64,000 nt of DNA from Dyella acidisoli (GCF_030160295.1 NZ_BSOB01000010.1:272084-336083); one strand, 5' to 3'; shown: positions 36,415-45,947, counted from the stretch's first letter. Translations and numbers: made by a program. Notes: generated by a model from the sequence alone, not told the origin.

Positions 36415-37233
36415 ATGCACTTCATGCAGAGCCTGCAAACCGCATGGACCCGCAACAACTCCCTGGTCTGCGTCGGCCTCGACCCCGAACCCGCCAAATT
36501 CCCTGCGCACCTTAAAGGCCGCCCCGATGCGGTATTCGAATTCTGTGCTGCGATCGTCGATGCCACCGCCGACCTAGCCTGCTCCTTCAAGCCGCAAATC
36601 GCCCACTTCGCTGCGTTGCGCGCGGAAGAAGCGCTGGAACGCCTGATCGCACACATCCACGCCAAGCACCCTGGCGTGCCGGTGATCCTCGACGCCAAAC
36701 GCGGCGACATCGGCAGCACTGCGCAGCATTACGTCACCGAGGCATTCGAACGTTTCGGCGCCGACGCAGTGACACTCAATCCGTATCTCGGCCGCGACTC
36801 CGCGCAGCCGTTCCTCGATCGCGCCGACAAAGGCGTGATTCTTCTCTGCCACACCTCCAACCCCGGCGCCGCCGATCTGCAGGACCTGGACGTCGGCGGC
36901 AAGCCGCTGTATCAGCACGTCGCCCGCCTCATCGCGCAGGAATGGAACACGCATGGCAATTGCGCGCTGGTCACGGGCGCCACGTATCCAGAACAATTGG
37001 CGGAAGTGCGCGCACTGATCGGCGACATCCCGTTGCTGGTACCCGGCATCGGCGCACAGGGCGGCGATGTACAAGCCGTGGTGCGCAATGGCCGTACCGC
37101 CGCCGGCGCCGGCCTGATGATCAATTCGTCTCGCGCGATTCTTTACGCCGGCAGCGGCGAGGATTTTGCCGAAGCAGCGCGCACAGCAGCACTCGACCTG
37201 CGCGACAGCATCAACCACTATCGAGCGAGTTGA
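36415..37233 (+). CDS. pyrF: Orotidine 5'-phosphate decarboxylase, long subfamily
   Basis: A 272-residue TIM-barrel enzyme giving UMP, the last step of de novo pyrimidine synthesis. The catalytic block is [17 protein letters not shown] (about residues 83-99). The N-terminus holds [15 protein letters not shown] and [11 protein letters not shown]. The C-terminus holds [17 protein letters not shown] and [13 protein letters not shown] for the phosphate site. The length and the [11 protein letters not shown] form fit the longer subfamily also seen in mycobacteria and Xanthomonadales, not the 230-residue E. coli type. Confidence 0.95.
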   Translation: MHFMQSLQTAWTRNNSLVCVGLDPEPAKFPAHLKGRPDAVFEFCAAIVDATADLACSFKPQIAHFAALRAEEALERLIAHIHAKHPGVPVILDAKRGDIGSTAQHYVTEAFERFGADAVTLNPYLGRDSAQPFLDRADKGVILLCHTSNPGAADLQDLDVGGKPLYQHVARLIAQEWNTHGNCALVTGATYPEQLAEVRALIGDIPLLVPGIGAQGGDVQAVVRNGRTAAGAGLMINSSRAILYAGSGEDFAEAARTAALDLRDSINHYRAS

Positions 37234-37268
37234 TTCAACCGATACTTTTTTTCGGGGAACGTGCGTCC

Positions 37269-38234
37269 ATGCCGGACTTCGATCGTGATATCGACCTGCA
37301 ACGACGGCGTTGGCTGCAAGCAGCGGGCATGTCGCTTGGCTTCGCTGCAATAGCAATACTGCCTCGCGTGCTCCGTGCCGCGCCCGTGTCACGCTCGCGC
37401 CTGATTCTGCTTGGAACAGCTGGTGGCCCCACACCGAAACCGGCACGTTCCGCACCGGCCAGCGCGATCGTGGTCGACGGTGTCATCTACGTGATCGATT
37501 GCGGCAACGGCGTCGCTCGCCAGATGGTAAAGGCGGGGCTGGATCTCGGCGCCATCCGAAATGTCTTCATCACGCACCAGCATTCGGACCATAACGCCGA
37601 TTACGGCAACCTGCTGTGGCTGGCCTGGGCGGCCAAGCTGCACACGCGGGTCGATACCTGGGGGCCGCCGCCGCTCTCTGAGATGACCCGGCTGTTCCTG
37701 CAGATGAATGACTATGACATCCGCACACGGATAGCCGATGAAGGGCGGCCTCCACTGGCGCCATTGATCGCGCCGCATGAAATCAGCCAGGGTGGACTTG
37801 TGATGCAGGACGAGCGCGTCAAGGTGACAGCCGCCCTGGTGCAGCATCCGCCGGTATCGCCCGCCTTTGCCTACCGTTTCGACTGCCCGGATCGATCTAT
37901 CGTTTTTTCCGGTGACACGCGACCTTCCGAAAACCTCGTCAAACTCGCACGCGGAGCGGACGTGCTGGTGCATGAGGTGATGTACCTGCCAGCACTGGAC
38001 AAGCTGATCGCCAGCGAGCCGAATGCCGCGCGTTTGCGCGAACATTTGCTGGCCAGCCACACTACTACCGAGCAGGTGGGACGCATCGCTACCGAGGCGG
38101 GTGTGAGAACGCTGGTACTGAACCACTTTGTGCCGGGCGGCGACCCCAGCCTTACCGACGAGGTATGGCACGACGCCGTCGCCCCGCACTTCAAGGGCCG
38201 GCTGATCGTCGGACGCGACCTGATGGAAATCTGA
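37269..38234 (+). CDS. Tat-exported metallo-beta-lactamase-fold hydrolase
   Basis: A 321-residue protein. The N-terminus has a twin-arginine-like signal (LQRRRWLQAAGMSLGFAAIA, residues 10-29). The MBL fold is shown by FITHQHSDHNADYG (residues 100-113, HxHxDH), VFSGDTRPSENLVKLARGAD (the metal Asp and nearby) and LVLNHFVPGG near the end. It resembles RNase Z-like and arylsulfatase-type MBL proteins in the long spacing between metal motifs. With an export signal, a role in tRNA processing is excluded. The ATG at 37269 was chosen because it starts the signal; the frame upstream is in pyrF out of frame. It is 35 bases from pyrF. The substrate is unknown. Confidence 0.85.
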   Translation: MPDFDRDIDLQRRRWLQAAGMSLGFAAIAILPRVLRAAPVSRSRLILLGTAGGPTPKPARSAPASAIVVDGVIYVIDCGNGVARQMVKAGLDLGAIRNVFITHQHSDHNADYGNLLWLAWAAKLHTRVDTWGPPPLSEMTRLFLQMNDYDIRTRIADEGRPPLAPLIAPHEISQGGLVMQDERVKVTAALVQHPPVSPAFAYRFDCPDRSIVFSGDTRPSENLVKLARGADVLVHEVMYLPALDKLIASEPNAARLREHLLASHTTTEQVGRIATEAGVRTLVLNHFVPGGDPSLTDEVWHDAVAPHFKGRLIVGRDLMEI

Positions 38235-38350
38235 TAGTCCTGAGCCGCCCGCTGGCTGCCTTCCAGCCCTCCCCCGCTCAACCACACTGTGTCAGTATCA
38301 CGAGCGAAAATCGGCCTTCGCGCCGGTCGGGGAATCTAAAGAGGGAACGT

Positions 38351-40378
38351 ATGCAGACATCGAATGGGCTAGGTCGAGAAGCGGTCTCAAAAGCTTGCGC
38401 CGTTTTGTATCGGGTAGCGTTGACGGTGTGTCTGGTCGCGCTTGCGCTGGGGCAGTCGCCGCGCGTTTATGCGGCCAGTCCCGATCCATCCATGGTCTCG
38501 AAAATCGACGCGGCCACATTCGAAGTGGTGATTCCGCGTGCGGTAGATGACCCGCTCACCTACGAAAAACCGCTGCCGCTCGATTTGTTGCCGTATCAGG
38601 AACGCACCGACAAATACTTTTCCATCGGCACGGCGTTTGCCATCGGCCACAATCGTTACGTCACGGCCGGTCATGTATTTCTGGCCGCCGTCGGCGATCT
38701 CACCGGCCCGCCGGCGCTGCGCGATGCCAGCGGTCGCGTGTACGCCATCGACAAGATCGAAAAATTCTCCCTGCAGCAAGACTTCGTGATGTTCTCGCTG
38801 AAGGAACAACCCAACGGCGACGCTGCGCTGGAAACGAACGCCAAGCCGTCAATGAACAGCGTGGTATACGCAGTAGGTAATGCGCTCGGCACCGGCGTGG
38901 TGATTCGCGACGGCTTGTACACCTCCGACACGCCGGAGGACGAAAACGGGCGCTGGAAGTGGATGCGCTTCTCCGCTGCCGCCTCGCCCGGTAACAGTGG
39001 CGGCCCGCTGCTCGATCAGAACGGCAAGGTGATCGGCGTGGTGTTGATGAAGTCGCCGAACGAAAACCTCAATTACGCGCTGCCGATCGGCGAAGTGCTC
39101 AACGCATCCGATAGCACAGCCGTGATGGACAAGCGCGAATCCTACGAACTGGACATCATCGAAGAAAACCAGAACGGTGCATTCAAAGCGCAGTTTCCGT
39201 TGCCCACCAGCTATGACGATTTCAGCGCCAACTACCTCAAGCTGCTCGATCGCAACAGCGAAGATCTGTTGAAGGCGCTACTACAGCAGCAAGGCAAGGA
39301 TCTGTTTCCGCATGGCGCCGGCTCCAACCATATCCTGCACGACACGCCGGAGTTGAGCCTGTTCCCCGAGCTGATCGTGCGCAACCGCAGCGGCCAATGG
39401 GTGTATTCCGGACGCGAACTCAACCGTGTGCCGCTCAGCGGCAACGGCTATGTGGCCAGCGGCTACGTCGGTCACAATTTCCTGACCCATCTGCGTCGTC
39501 CCGACGACATGAAGGCCGCCACGTTCTACAACGATCCCAAGCAGATGATGGATCTGGTGCTCAAGACCGGCTATTGGACGCGCCAGGTCGGTCCGGAGAA
39601 GGTCAAGATCGTCTCGCTGGGCAAGCCCGCCTCAGATACCACTTATACCGACAACTGGCAGCGTCGGTGGAAAGTGTTTGTCTGGTCACTGCCGTACATC
39701 AACGCGCAAATGGTGGTGTTCGCACTGCCAACGCCTGATGGCTACACGATCATGATGCGGATGAATCCGTCGGTAGGCACGCACGACAGCATGATCGATC
39801 TGAAGGCATTGACCGATTTCTTGAACGTCGACTATGGCGGCACACTGGCGCAATGGAAGGATTTCCTTGCTGATAAATCGCTGCTGCCGGAAGTGTTGAA
39901 AGATGCCCGCGTCGATGTCGATTACGGCAAGCATTTCAGATACACCGCCAACAACGTTACCTTCGGCTATCCCATTACCCTGCAGCCTATCGACCCGGAC
40001 AACCTGCTTGCCGTGGGCGTGGGCTACTACGAAAACCACGACAAGTTCGCACTGCAGACCGGCGTGGTGCAATTGCGCCTGAACACCACCGATCCGGATC
40101 GCATCAGCATCAAGCGGCATATCGCGCCCAGCGCAGATCTCGACGATAACTTCAAGGAAGGCTGGGGCAAGCTAGTGCACAAACAGCATCCCTACGATGG
40201 CGTGCCCTACAACGATGGCGACGAGATGGACATCGCCACGGTGGTCGATGCACCGGCGAACAATGCACCTTCCGAGCTGTACACGGCGTTCTATGCCACA
40301 CAAGGTACGCACAAGCCTGAAGAGATGAAGGCGAAACTGGATCTGTTGACGCAACAGCTCAAGGTGAAATCGCCTTGA
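38351..40378 (+). CDS. Large exported trypsin-like serine peptidase
   Basis: A 675-residue exported protein. The signal peptide covers about residues 1-42 (long, with core VALTVCLVALALG). A trypsin-like domain follows with His108 (VTAGHVFL), Asp144 (SLQQDFVMF) and Ser216 (SPGNSGGPLLDQNGKVIGV), a complete catalytic triad. The remaining 420 residues or so (about 250-675) match no domain I can name. They hold no membrane span, almost no Cys, and Tyr/Trp-rich blocks such as WKVFVWSLPYINAQMVVFAL. The start at 38351 has GAGGGA at a good distance. The upstream gap is 116 bases. Role and targets are unknown. Confidence 0.85.
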   Translation: MQTSNGLGREAVSKACAVLYRVALTVCLVALALGQSPRVYAASPDPSMVSKIDAATFEVVIPRAVDDPLTYEKPLPLDLLPYQERTDKYFSIGTAFAIGHNRYVTAGHVFLAAVGDLTGPPALRDASGRVYAIDKIEKFSLQQDFVMFSLKEQPNGDAALETNAKPSMNSVVYAVGNALGTGVVIRDGLYTSDTPEDENGRWKWMRFSAAASPGNSGGPLLDQNGKVIGVVLMKSPNENLNYALPIGEVLNASDSTAVMDKRESYELDIIEENQNGAFKAQFPLPTSYDDFSANYLKLLDRNSEDLLKALLQQQGKDLFPHGAGSNHILHDTPELSLFPELIVRNRSGQWVYSGRELNRVPLSGNGYVASGYVGHNFLTHLRRPDDMKAATFYNDPKQMMDLVLKTGYWTRQVGPEKVKIVSLGKPASDTTYTDNWQRRWKVFVWSLPYINAQMVVFALPTPDGYTIMMRMNPSVGTHDSMIDLKALTDFLNVDYGGTLAQWKDFLADKSLLPEVLKDARVDVDYGKHFRYTANNVTFGYPITLQPIDPDNLLAVGVGYYENHDKFALQTGVVQLRLNTTDPDRISIKRHIAPSADLDDNFKEGWGKLVHKQHPYDGVPYNDGDEMDIATVVDAPANNAPSELYTAFYATQGTHKPEEMKAKLDLLTQQLKVKSP

Positions 40379-40389
40379 TGCTTCCAATG

Positions 40390-40412
40390 CCCTCTCCCTT
40401 TCGAGGAGAGGG
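40390..40412 (+). terminator. Hairpin after the trypsin-like gene
   Basis: CCCTCTCC-CTTTCGA-GGAGAGGG is an 8-base stem 12 bases after the stop codon, followed by TTGTCAT. It belongs to the CCCTCTCC hairpins also found at 36246 and 54276. It lacks a long U-run. Confidence 0.5.
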
Positions 40413-40440
40413 TTGTCATGAATGACACTTCATCCCATGG

Positions 40441-40521
40441 CCGTCATTCCCGCGAAAGCGGGAATCCATCTTGCGCTGATGCATCCTTGAAAATAGATTC
40501 CCGCTTTCGCGGGAATGACGA
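40441..40521. repeat. Dispersed palindrome, family A
   Basis: The arms CCGTCATTCCCGCGAAAGCG and CGCTTTCGCGGGAATGACG enclose a 30-base spacer with CATCTTGCGCTGATGCATCC. It lies between the serine peptidase gene and uppP, about 110 bases before the uppP start. Confidence 0.9.
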
Positions 40522-40628
40522 CCGTGGGCAAGAACGAGGGTTTTCATGGCAACCGATGCATCACACACTCAGATGCCTTTCACTCCTGCAATGGCATCCT
40601 GTTCAGACTGCCCCTTAAGGATTGCCGC

Positions 40629-41459
40629 GTGAGTTTGTGGTTCCTGATGTTCCTGAGCGTGCTGCAAGGTGTGACCGAGTTGTTTCCGGTCAGCAGCCTT
40701 GGCCATACCCTGCTGATTCCTGCGCTGTTCGGTGTGCACATCGACAAGCACGCACCGCAACTCATTCCTTTTCTTGTTGCCTTGCATCTGGGCACGGCGC
40801 TGTCGCTGCTGGTTTATTTCCGGCGTCGGTGGGTAGCACTTATCCGCGGCTTCTTCGGTTCGTTGTCAGGTCGACACAACGATGAAGGCCACATGATGTG
40901 GGCACTGATCATCGGCACCATTCCCGCTTGCGTCGTGGGGCTGCTGTTGGAGAAAAGACTGGAACTGGTGTTCAAGGATCTGCGCATCGTCGCCGTGGCA
41001 TTGATCGTCAATGGCGTGCTGCTGTGGATCGGCGATCGCATCGAGCGCACGCGTCCTCACAAGGCTCCAGAGAAACTCAGCTTTCGGCAAGCCTTTCTGG
41101 TCGGATTGGCGCAAGTTGGCGCCCTGATTCCAGGCTTCTCGCGCAGCGGGCTCACCATGATCGCGGGTTCTGCGACGGGCCTGGACAAAGAAAAAGCCGC
41201 CGAATTTTCTTTCCTGCTCGGCACACCGATCATCCTTGCGGCAGGCCTGCTGGAAATTCCCAAGCTGTTCAAAGCACCGGAGCAACTGGGTGACGCGCTG
41301 CTAGGCGGCGTACTGACCGCCATCGCCGCATGGCTCAGCCTGCGCTTTCTAATGCGCTACTTCGAAGGACGGGGACGGCTGACCTCATTTGGCACGTACT
41401 GCATCATTGCCGGCGCGGTTTTCCTAGGCTGGTTCCTGCTGCATTCGCAGCCTGTCTGA
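40629..41459 (+). CDS. uppP: Undecaprenyl-diphosphatase UppP/BacA
   Basis: A 276-residue integral membrane phosphatase recycling the lipid carrier for peptidoglycan, and a source of bacitracin tolerance. The active-site blocks are [20 protein letters not shown] (about residues 11-30) and [20 protein letters not shown] (about 171-190), with Glu, His, Ser and Arg in place. About eight membrane segments are visible. I chose the GTG at 40629 because AAGGA lies seven bases before it and the product then has the family length; the ATG used by a longer reading sits in the repeat. The motif has LFPVSSLG rather than the usual FLPVSSSG, a variant form. Confidence 0.92.
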   Translation: MSLWFLMFLSVLQGVTELFPVSSLGHTLLIPALFGVHIDKHAPQLIPFLVALHLGTALSLLVYFRRRWVALIRGFFGSLSGRHNDEGHMMWALIIGTIPACVVGLLLEKRLELVFKDLRIVAVALIVNGVLLWIGDRIERTRPHKAPEKLSFRQAFLVGLAQVGALIPGFSRSGLTMIAGSATGLDKEKAAEFSFLLGTPIILAAGLLEIPKLFKAPEQLGDALLGGVLTAIAAWLSLRFLMRYFEGRGRLTSFGTYCIIAGAVFLGWFLLHSQPV

Positions 41460-41498
41460 TGCGCTGCCGTTGTATCGACATGCAGTGCGCAGAAACAG

Positions 41499-42038
41499 TC
41501 ATTCGTCAGCGCCAGCATCCATGCCTGGAAACAGCACTTCGGTAAAACCGAACTTGGTGAAGTCGGTAATGCGCGAGGGATACAAGCGCCCGATCAAGTG
41601 ATCGCACTCATGCTGCACTACGCGGGCATGAAAACCTTCCGCGTTGCGATCGATGCGCCCACCCTTGGGATCGATGCCTTCGTAGCGGATCAAGGAATAG
41701 CGGTTGACTGCGCCGCGCAAGCCCGGCACGGAAAGGCAACCTTCCCAGCCCTCCTCCATGTCCTGCGACAGGGGCGTGATGATGGGATTGAGCAGGATGG
41801 TCTGCGGTACCGGCGGAGCATCCGGATAACGCTCGGAGCTGTCGAAGCCGAAAATGACCAACTGCAGGTCCACACCGATCTGCGGCGCGGCAAGGCCGAC
41901 GCCGCCCGCGGCATGCATGGTTTCGAACATGTCGGCGATCAACGCATCGAGTTCCGCACTGCCGATCATGCTGTCGGGCACGGGCGGAGCGACACGCAGC
42001 AATCGCGGATCACCCATCTTCAGAATCTCGCGGATCAT
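41499..42038 (-). CDS. def: Peptide deformylase
   Basis: A 179-residue metalloenzyme that removes the formyl group from nascent proteins. Motif 1 is [10 protein letters not shown] (about 46-55), motif 2 EGCLSVPG (99-106, with the metal Cys101), and motif 3 QHECDHL (142-148, metal His143 and His147, catalytic Glu144). It lies alone, convergent with uppP and divergent from cstA, not next to fmt as in many bacteria. It may be one of two deformylases in the genome. Confidence 0.95.
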   Translation of the reverse strand: MIREILKMGDPRLLRVAPPVPDSMIGSAELDALIADMFETMHAAGGVGLAAPQIGVDLQLVIFGFDSSERYPDAPPVPQTILLNPIITPLSQDMEEGWEGCLSVPGLRGAVNRYSLIRYEGIDPKGGRIDRNAEGFHARVVQHECDHLIGRLYPSRITDFTKFGFTEVLFPGMDAGADE

Positions 42039-42215
42039 GCCAACCTCGTAACGGTATGCCTGTTATCTGGAAGTCTAACTGCGGACGGCATGAAGTGAAC
42101 GCAAGCCTTTCCCGGTTCGCTAGCTGTCCCGTCAATCAACGTGCCGGATCCGGTATTGACCCCTGCCCCGGACAGGCAGAACCTTAAGCGAGCTGACCGA
42201 ATCGGAGTTCCTTGT

Positions 42216-44300
42216 ATGGCTACCGCTGCAATGAGGCCGGCCGGCATTACGGGCAAAATCGTCTGGGCGGTCATCGCCGCCATCGGCGCCGCGTGTCTGG
42301 CTGTGATTGCGCTGCGGCGCGGCGAGCCGATCAACGCCATCTGGCTCGTAGCGGCCGCCGTGGCGATCTTCCTGATTGGCTACCGCTTCTACGGCAAGTT
42401 CATCGAGCACCACGTGCTGCAGATGGATCCCACCCGCGCGCCGCCTTCGGTACTGCGCAACGACGGCCTGGATTACGTGCCGACCGACAAATGGGTGGTG
42501 TTCGGCCACCACTTTGCGGCAATCGCCGGCGCTGGCCCGCTGGTGGGGCCGGTGTTGGCGGCGCAGATGGGCTATCTGCCGGGCACCTTGTGGATTCTGT
42601 TCGGCGTGGTGCTGGGTGGTGCGGTGCAAGATTTCATGGTGCTGGGGCTGTCGGTACGCCGCGACGCACGTTCGCTCGGCCACATGCTGCGCGAAGAGCT
42701 GGGCGCGCTTGCCGGCGTCGTCGCCATGTTCGGCCTGCTGGCCTTGATGATGATCGTGCTGGCCGTACTGGCACTGGTGGTGGTGAAAGCGCTGACGCAC
42801 AGCCCCTGGGGTACGTTCTCGGTCGCGTGCACCATTCCCATCGCCTTGCTGATGGGTGTCTATCTGCGCTGGCTGCGACCGGGGCGCATCCTGGAAGTGT
42901 CGTTGATCGGCCTGGTGCTGCTGCTCAGTTCCATTGCATACGGTGCGCACATAGCCGCCACGCCGGATCTGGCCAGACTGTTCGATTTTGATGCGAAATC
43001 GCTGGCGTGGCTGCTGATCATCTATGGCTTCGTCGCGTCGGTGCTGCCGGTATGGCTGCTGTTGGCGCCGCGCGATTACCTGTCCACGTTCCTGAAGATC
43101 GGCACGATCGTCCTGCTGGCGATCGCGATCATCTTCGCTGCACCGTACTTGCAGATGCCCGCAGTATCGCGCTTTATCGACGGCACCGGGCCAGTGTTCC
43201 AGGGGCAACTGTTTCCGTTCCTGTTCATCACCATCGCCTGCGGGTCAGTCTCGGGTTGGCATTCGATCATTGCTTCAGGCACCACGCCGAAATTGCTTTC
43301 GAATGAAGGCGAAGCACGCATGGTCGGCTACGGCGGCATGCTGATGGAAGCGTTCGTGGCGATCATGGCCTTGATCGCAGCAGCCTCGCTGCATCCGGGT
43401 GTGTATTTCGCGATGAACTCGCCATCGGCCCTGATCGGCACCACGGTGGAACATGCCGCCACCGTGATCAGCCAATGGGGCTTCGTGGTCACGCCGGACG
43501 AACTGACACGCACCGCGAAAGACATCGGCGAAACCAGCATCCTCAGTCGTGCCGGCGGTGCTCCCACGCTGGCGGTCGGCATGGCGCAACTACTGCACAA
43601 CATCCTGCCGGGCGAGGGCATGGTCGCGTTCTGGTATCACTACGCCATCCTGTTCGAAGCCTTGTTCATTCTCACCACGGTGGATGCCGGCACGCGCGTG
43701 GGTCGCTTCATGATCCAGGAAATCGCAGGTTTGGTTTATGCCCCTCTGAAGAGCACCGAATCGTGGATCGGCAACGTGCTGGCCACCTCGATCTGCGTGG
43801 GCTTGTGGGGCTATTTCCTGTATCAGGGTGCGGTCGATCCACTGGGCGGCATCAACACCTTGTGGCCGCTGTTCGGCATCGCCAACCAGATGCTTGCGGC
43901 GATCGCATTGATGCTCGCCACCGTAGTCACGGTGAAGCTCAAGCGCGAACGCTATGCGTGGGTGCCGGGCATTCCCGCGTTATGGCTGGTCACCTGCACG
44001 CTCACCGCTGGCTTCGAAAAGCTCACCGGGCCGATTAGTTTTACCGCTTCCGCGCAGAAGTACCAGGACGCGATGGATACCGGCAAGTTGCTGGCGCCGG
44101 CCAAATCCTTGGGTGAAATGCAGCGCATCATCACGAACAACAGCGTAGACGCTACGCTGACGGCCGTGTTCGTGCTGCTGGTGGTCACGATGCTCGGTTT
44201 CAGCATCTACGCCATCCTGAAAGCTTTGCGCAGTAGTGCGCCCACCGCGCAAGAAGCACCGCGTGTCGCGCTGGCCAGCGTGGCAAGCCGGAGTACCTGA
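42216..44300 (+). CDS. cstA: Carbon starvation protein CstA (peptide/pyruvate uptake)
   Basis: A 694-residue membrane protein with about 16-18 hydrophobic segments, the normal size for CstA. Typical blocks are AIAGAGPLVGPVLAAQMGYL (about 105-124), GAVQDFMVLGLSVRRDARSL, ITIACGSVSGWHSIIASGTT and SRAGGAPTLAVGMAQLL. CstA-type proteins take up peptides or pyruvate as carbon runs low. I set the start at 42216 (MATAAMRPAG), with GGAG ten bases upstream. The next gene is a YbdD-like protein two bases later, the same pair as cstA-ybdD and yjiY-yjiX in E. coli. Confidence 0.95.
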   Translation: MATAAMRPAGITGKIVWAVIAAIGAACLAVIALRRGEPINAIWLVAAAVAIFLIGYRFYGKFIEHHVLQMDPTRAPPSVLRNDGLDYVPTDKWVVFGHHFAAIAGAGPLVGPVLAAQMGYLPGTLWILFGVVLGGAVQDFMVLGLSVRRDARSLGHMLREELGALAGVVAMFGLLALMMIVLAVLALVVVKALTHSPWGTFSVACTIPIALLMGVYLRWLRPGRILEVSLIGLVLLLSSIAYGAHIAATPDLARLFDFDAKSLAWLLIIYGFVASVLPVWLLLAPRDYLSTFLKIGTIVLLAIAIIFAAPYLQMPAVSRFIDGTGPVFQGQLFPFLFITIACGSVSGWHSIIASGTTPKLLSNEGEARMVGYGGMLMEAFVAIMALIAAASLHPGVYFAMNSPSALIGTTVEHAATVISQWGFVVTPDELTRTAKDIGETSILSRAGGAPTLAVGMAQLLHNILPGEGMVAFWYHYAILFEALFILTTVDAGTRVGRFMIQEIAGLVYAPLKSTESWIGNVLATSICVGLWGYFLYQGAVDPLGGINTLWPLFGIANQMLAAIALMLATVVTVKLKRERYAWVPGIPALWLVTCTLTAGFEKLTGPISFTASAQKYQDAMDTGKLLAPAKSLGEMQRIITNNSVDATLTAVFVLLVVTMLGFSIYAILKALRSSAPTAQEAPRVALASVASRST

Positions 44301-44302
44301 CC

Positions 44303-44491
44303 ATGACACTCCAGAAATTTTGGCAACGCCTCGTACAGACCGCCCGCCTAAGCTGCGGCGTGCCGGACTACGACGTCTACGTTGCCCATCTGCGTACCCA
44401 CCATCCAGACCGCAAGATACCCACCTACGCCGAGTTCTTCCGCGACCGGCAAACGGCGCGGTACAAGGGCACGGGTGGGCGCTGCTGCTAG
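44303..44491 (+). CDS. YbdD/YjiX family small protein
   Basis: A 62-residue protein of the YbdD/YjiX family (DUF466) beginning MTLQKFWQRLVQTARL, with the family blocks GVPDYDVYVAHLRTHHPD and PTYAEFFRDRQTARYKG, and the C-terminal GRCC. It starts two bases after the cstA stop. Members always accompany CstA-type transporters and are thought to be needed for transport. Confidence 0.93.
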   Translation: MTLQKFWQRLVQTARLSCGVPDYDVYVAHLRTHHPDRKIPTYAEFFRDRQTARYKGTGGRCC

Positions 44492-44518
44492 CCCCTGCCT
44501 TTCGTCACGCTGGAAATC

Positions 44519-44550
44519 CAAGGCCATGTCCATATAAAGACATGGCCTTG
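44519..44550 (+). promoter_or_regulatory. Perfect 12-base hairpin before the first DUF2127 gene
   Basis: CAAGGCCATGTC and GACATGGCCTTG flank the loop CATATAAA. It lies 28 bases after the stop of the YbdD gene and 63 bases before the next start. A related hairpin recurs 673 bases on (45192-45223), before the second DUF2127 copy. It may be a terminator for cstA-ybdD or a control element. Confidence 0.65.
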
Positions 44551-44612
44551 TCGTATCTACCTGCGATTACACTGTCCCCTTTCACCCGAGCTGTGGCCGT
44601 GGGCGCTCTTAC

Positions 44613-45098
44613 ATGACCAAGCCCGTTTCCGAAATAGAGGCCCGGCATAGCTTCGGCTTGCGCATCATCGCCGTCTACAAAGCGATCAAATCGGTGTGCC
44701 TGATTTTGGTGGCCATCGTCGCCTTCCACCTGCACCAGGAACAGAACTTCGAGCGTCTAGTGCACATGCTGGAGCACCTGTCATTGCAGGACAGCAGCGG
44801 CATGCGCTGGCGCCTGGTCGGATTGCTGCAGCAATGGGGACCTAGCAAGTTCATCGCTGTCGGCATCGTGGCGCTGGCCTATGCGGCGATCTTTGCGACG
44901 GAAGGCACCGGCCTTTGGCTGCGCAAGCATTGGGCGGAATGGTTCACTGTGATCGCCACCGGTTCGCTGATCCCGGTGGAGGCATACGAAATGTTCCACA
45001 AGTTCAGCTGGCTAAAGCTGGGGGCGTTTATCGGCAACATCGTGATCGTGATCTATTTGATCCGCATAGCGATGCAGCCTCACGGGCGCAAGCCCTAA
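44613..45098 (+). CDS. DUF2127 membrane protein, copy 1
   Basis: A 161-residue inner-membrane protein with about four segments. It starts MTKPVSEIEARHSFGLRIIA, with a long first segment ending in FHLHQEQNFERL, a block GMRWRLVGLLQQWGPSKFIA, and LWLRKHWAEWFTVIATGSLI near the third segment. It fits DUF2127, a family with no known activity. The following gene is a close copy. The upstream region shared with the copy contains a 12-base hairpin. Confidence 0.85.
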   Translation: MTKPVSEIEARHSFGLRIIAVYKAIKSVCLILVAIVAFHLHQEQNFERLVHMLEHLSLQDSSGMRWRLVGLLQQWGPSKFIAVGIVALAYAAIFATEGTGLWLRKHWAEWFTVIATGSLIPVEAYEMFHKFSWLKLGAFIGNIVIVIYLIRIAMQPHGRKP

Positions 45099-45191
45099 TT
45101 TTGATCATCCACTGACGTCAACCACATCAGGCCGCCGTGCGGCGGGTAGGCGCGTCACTACGGACCTCGGTCATTCGCGACGCTGGAAATT

Positions 45192-45223
45192 CAAGGCCGT
45201 GTCCATACAAAGACATAGTCTTG
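45192..45223 (+). promoter_or_regulatory. Diverged copy of the 12-base hairpin
   Basis: CAAGGCCGTGTC and GACATAGTCTTG occupy the same place relative to copy 2 as 44519-44550 does to copy 1 (offset 673). As RNA, nine pairs remain standard, two become G-U and one is C-A. The stem has therefore weakened but not been lost. Confidence 0.55.
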
Positions 45224-45285
45224 TTGTATCTACCTACGGTTAGACTTCTCCCTTTCACCCGAGTCATCGCCCTGGGCACCACCAC

Positions 45286-45771
45286 ATGACCAAGCCCGTT
45301 TCCGAGATCGAAGCCCGACACGGCTTCGGCCTACGTGTGATCGCCATCTACGAGGTGATCAAAACGATGTGCTTGATCTTCGTGGCCATCGTCGCGTTCG
45401 GCTTGCACCAAGAACAGAACTTCGAGCGTCTGGTGCACACGCTGGAGCATCTGTCGTTACAGGACAGTAGCGGCATGCGCTGGCGACTGGTCGGATTGCT
45501 TCAGGAAATGGGGCCCAGCAAATTCATGGCCATCGGTATCGTGGCACTGGCCTACGCAGCGATCTTCGCGACAGAAGGCATAGGCTTGTGGCTACGCAAG
45601 CACTGGGCGGAATGGTTCACTGTGATCGCCACCGGTTCGCTGATTCCGGTAGAGATGTACGAGGTGTTCCACAAGTTCAACTGGCTGAAGGTTGGTGCGC
45701 TGATCGGCAATGTGGTGATCGTGATCTACTTGGTCCGCATTGCGATGCAGCCACATCATAAAAGGGTCTAG
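45286..45771 (+). CDS. DUF2127 membrane protein, copy 2
   Basis: A 161-residue copy of the previous gene. Compared by eye there are about 26 substitutions and no gap (about 84% identity), mostly conservative in the membrane segments. Changes cluster in YEVIKTMCLIF (first segment), LQEMGPSKFMAIG and the last four residues. Blocks such as NFERLVHTLEHLSLQDSSGM are nearly invariant, suggesting both copies are under selection. It has its own upstream region from the duplication and is followed by an AT-richer stretch. Confidence 0.85.
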   Translation: MTKPVSEIEARHGFGLRVIAIYEVIKTMCLIFVAIVAFGLHQEQNFERLVHTLEHLSLQDSSGMRWRLVGLLQEMGPSKFMAIGIVALAYAAIFATEGIGLWLRKHWAEWFTVIATGSLIPVEMYEVFHKFNWLKVGALIGNVVIVIYLVRIAMQPHHKRV

Positions 45772-45947
45772 GCTAGCCACTTGAACGCTATGCGTTGCAT
45801 CGCCCCTAACCGTAAACATGCAGCGCTTTGGGCTAGCACTATTTGCAGGATATAAACGAACGGGTTCAATCGATTGCTTGGCGCTCGTAGCTAAAGATTT
45901 TGGCTATTTCCCTACCCTTCAGAAGAAGGGGGCAAACGATCAAGAAT

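Noticed and set aside
36574-37455. 293-codon open frame on the minus strand
   Set aside because: It is antisense to pyrF and the start of the metallo-beta-lactamase-fold gene, with no motif.
42132-43208. 358-codon open frame on the minus strand
   Set aside because: It is antisense to cstA and very rich in Gln, His and Arg; it is a shadow of a membrane protein gene.
44519-44550. tRNA or small RNA gene from the strong hairpin
   Set aside because: It is a single stem of 12 pairs with an 8-base loop. There is no cloverleaf and no CCA end.
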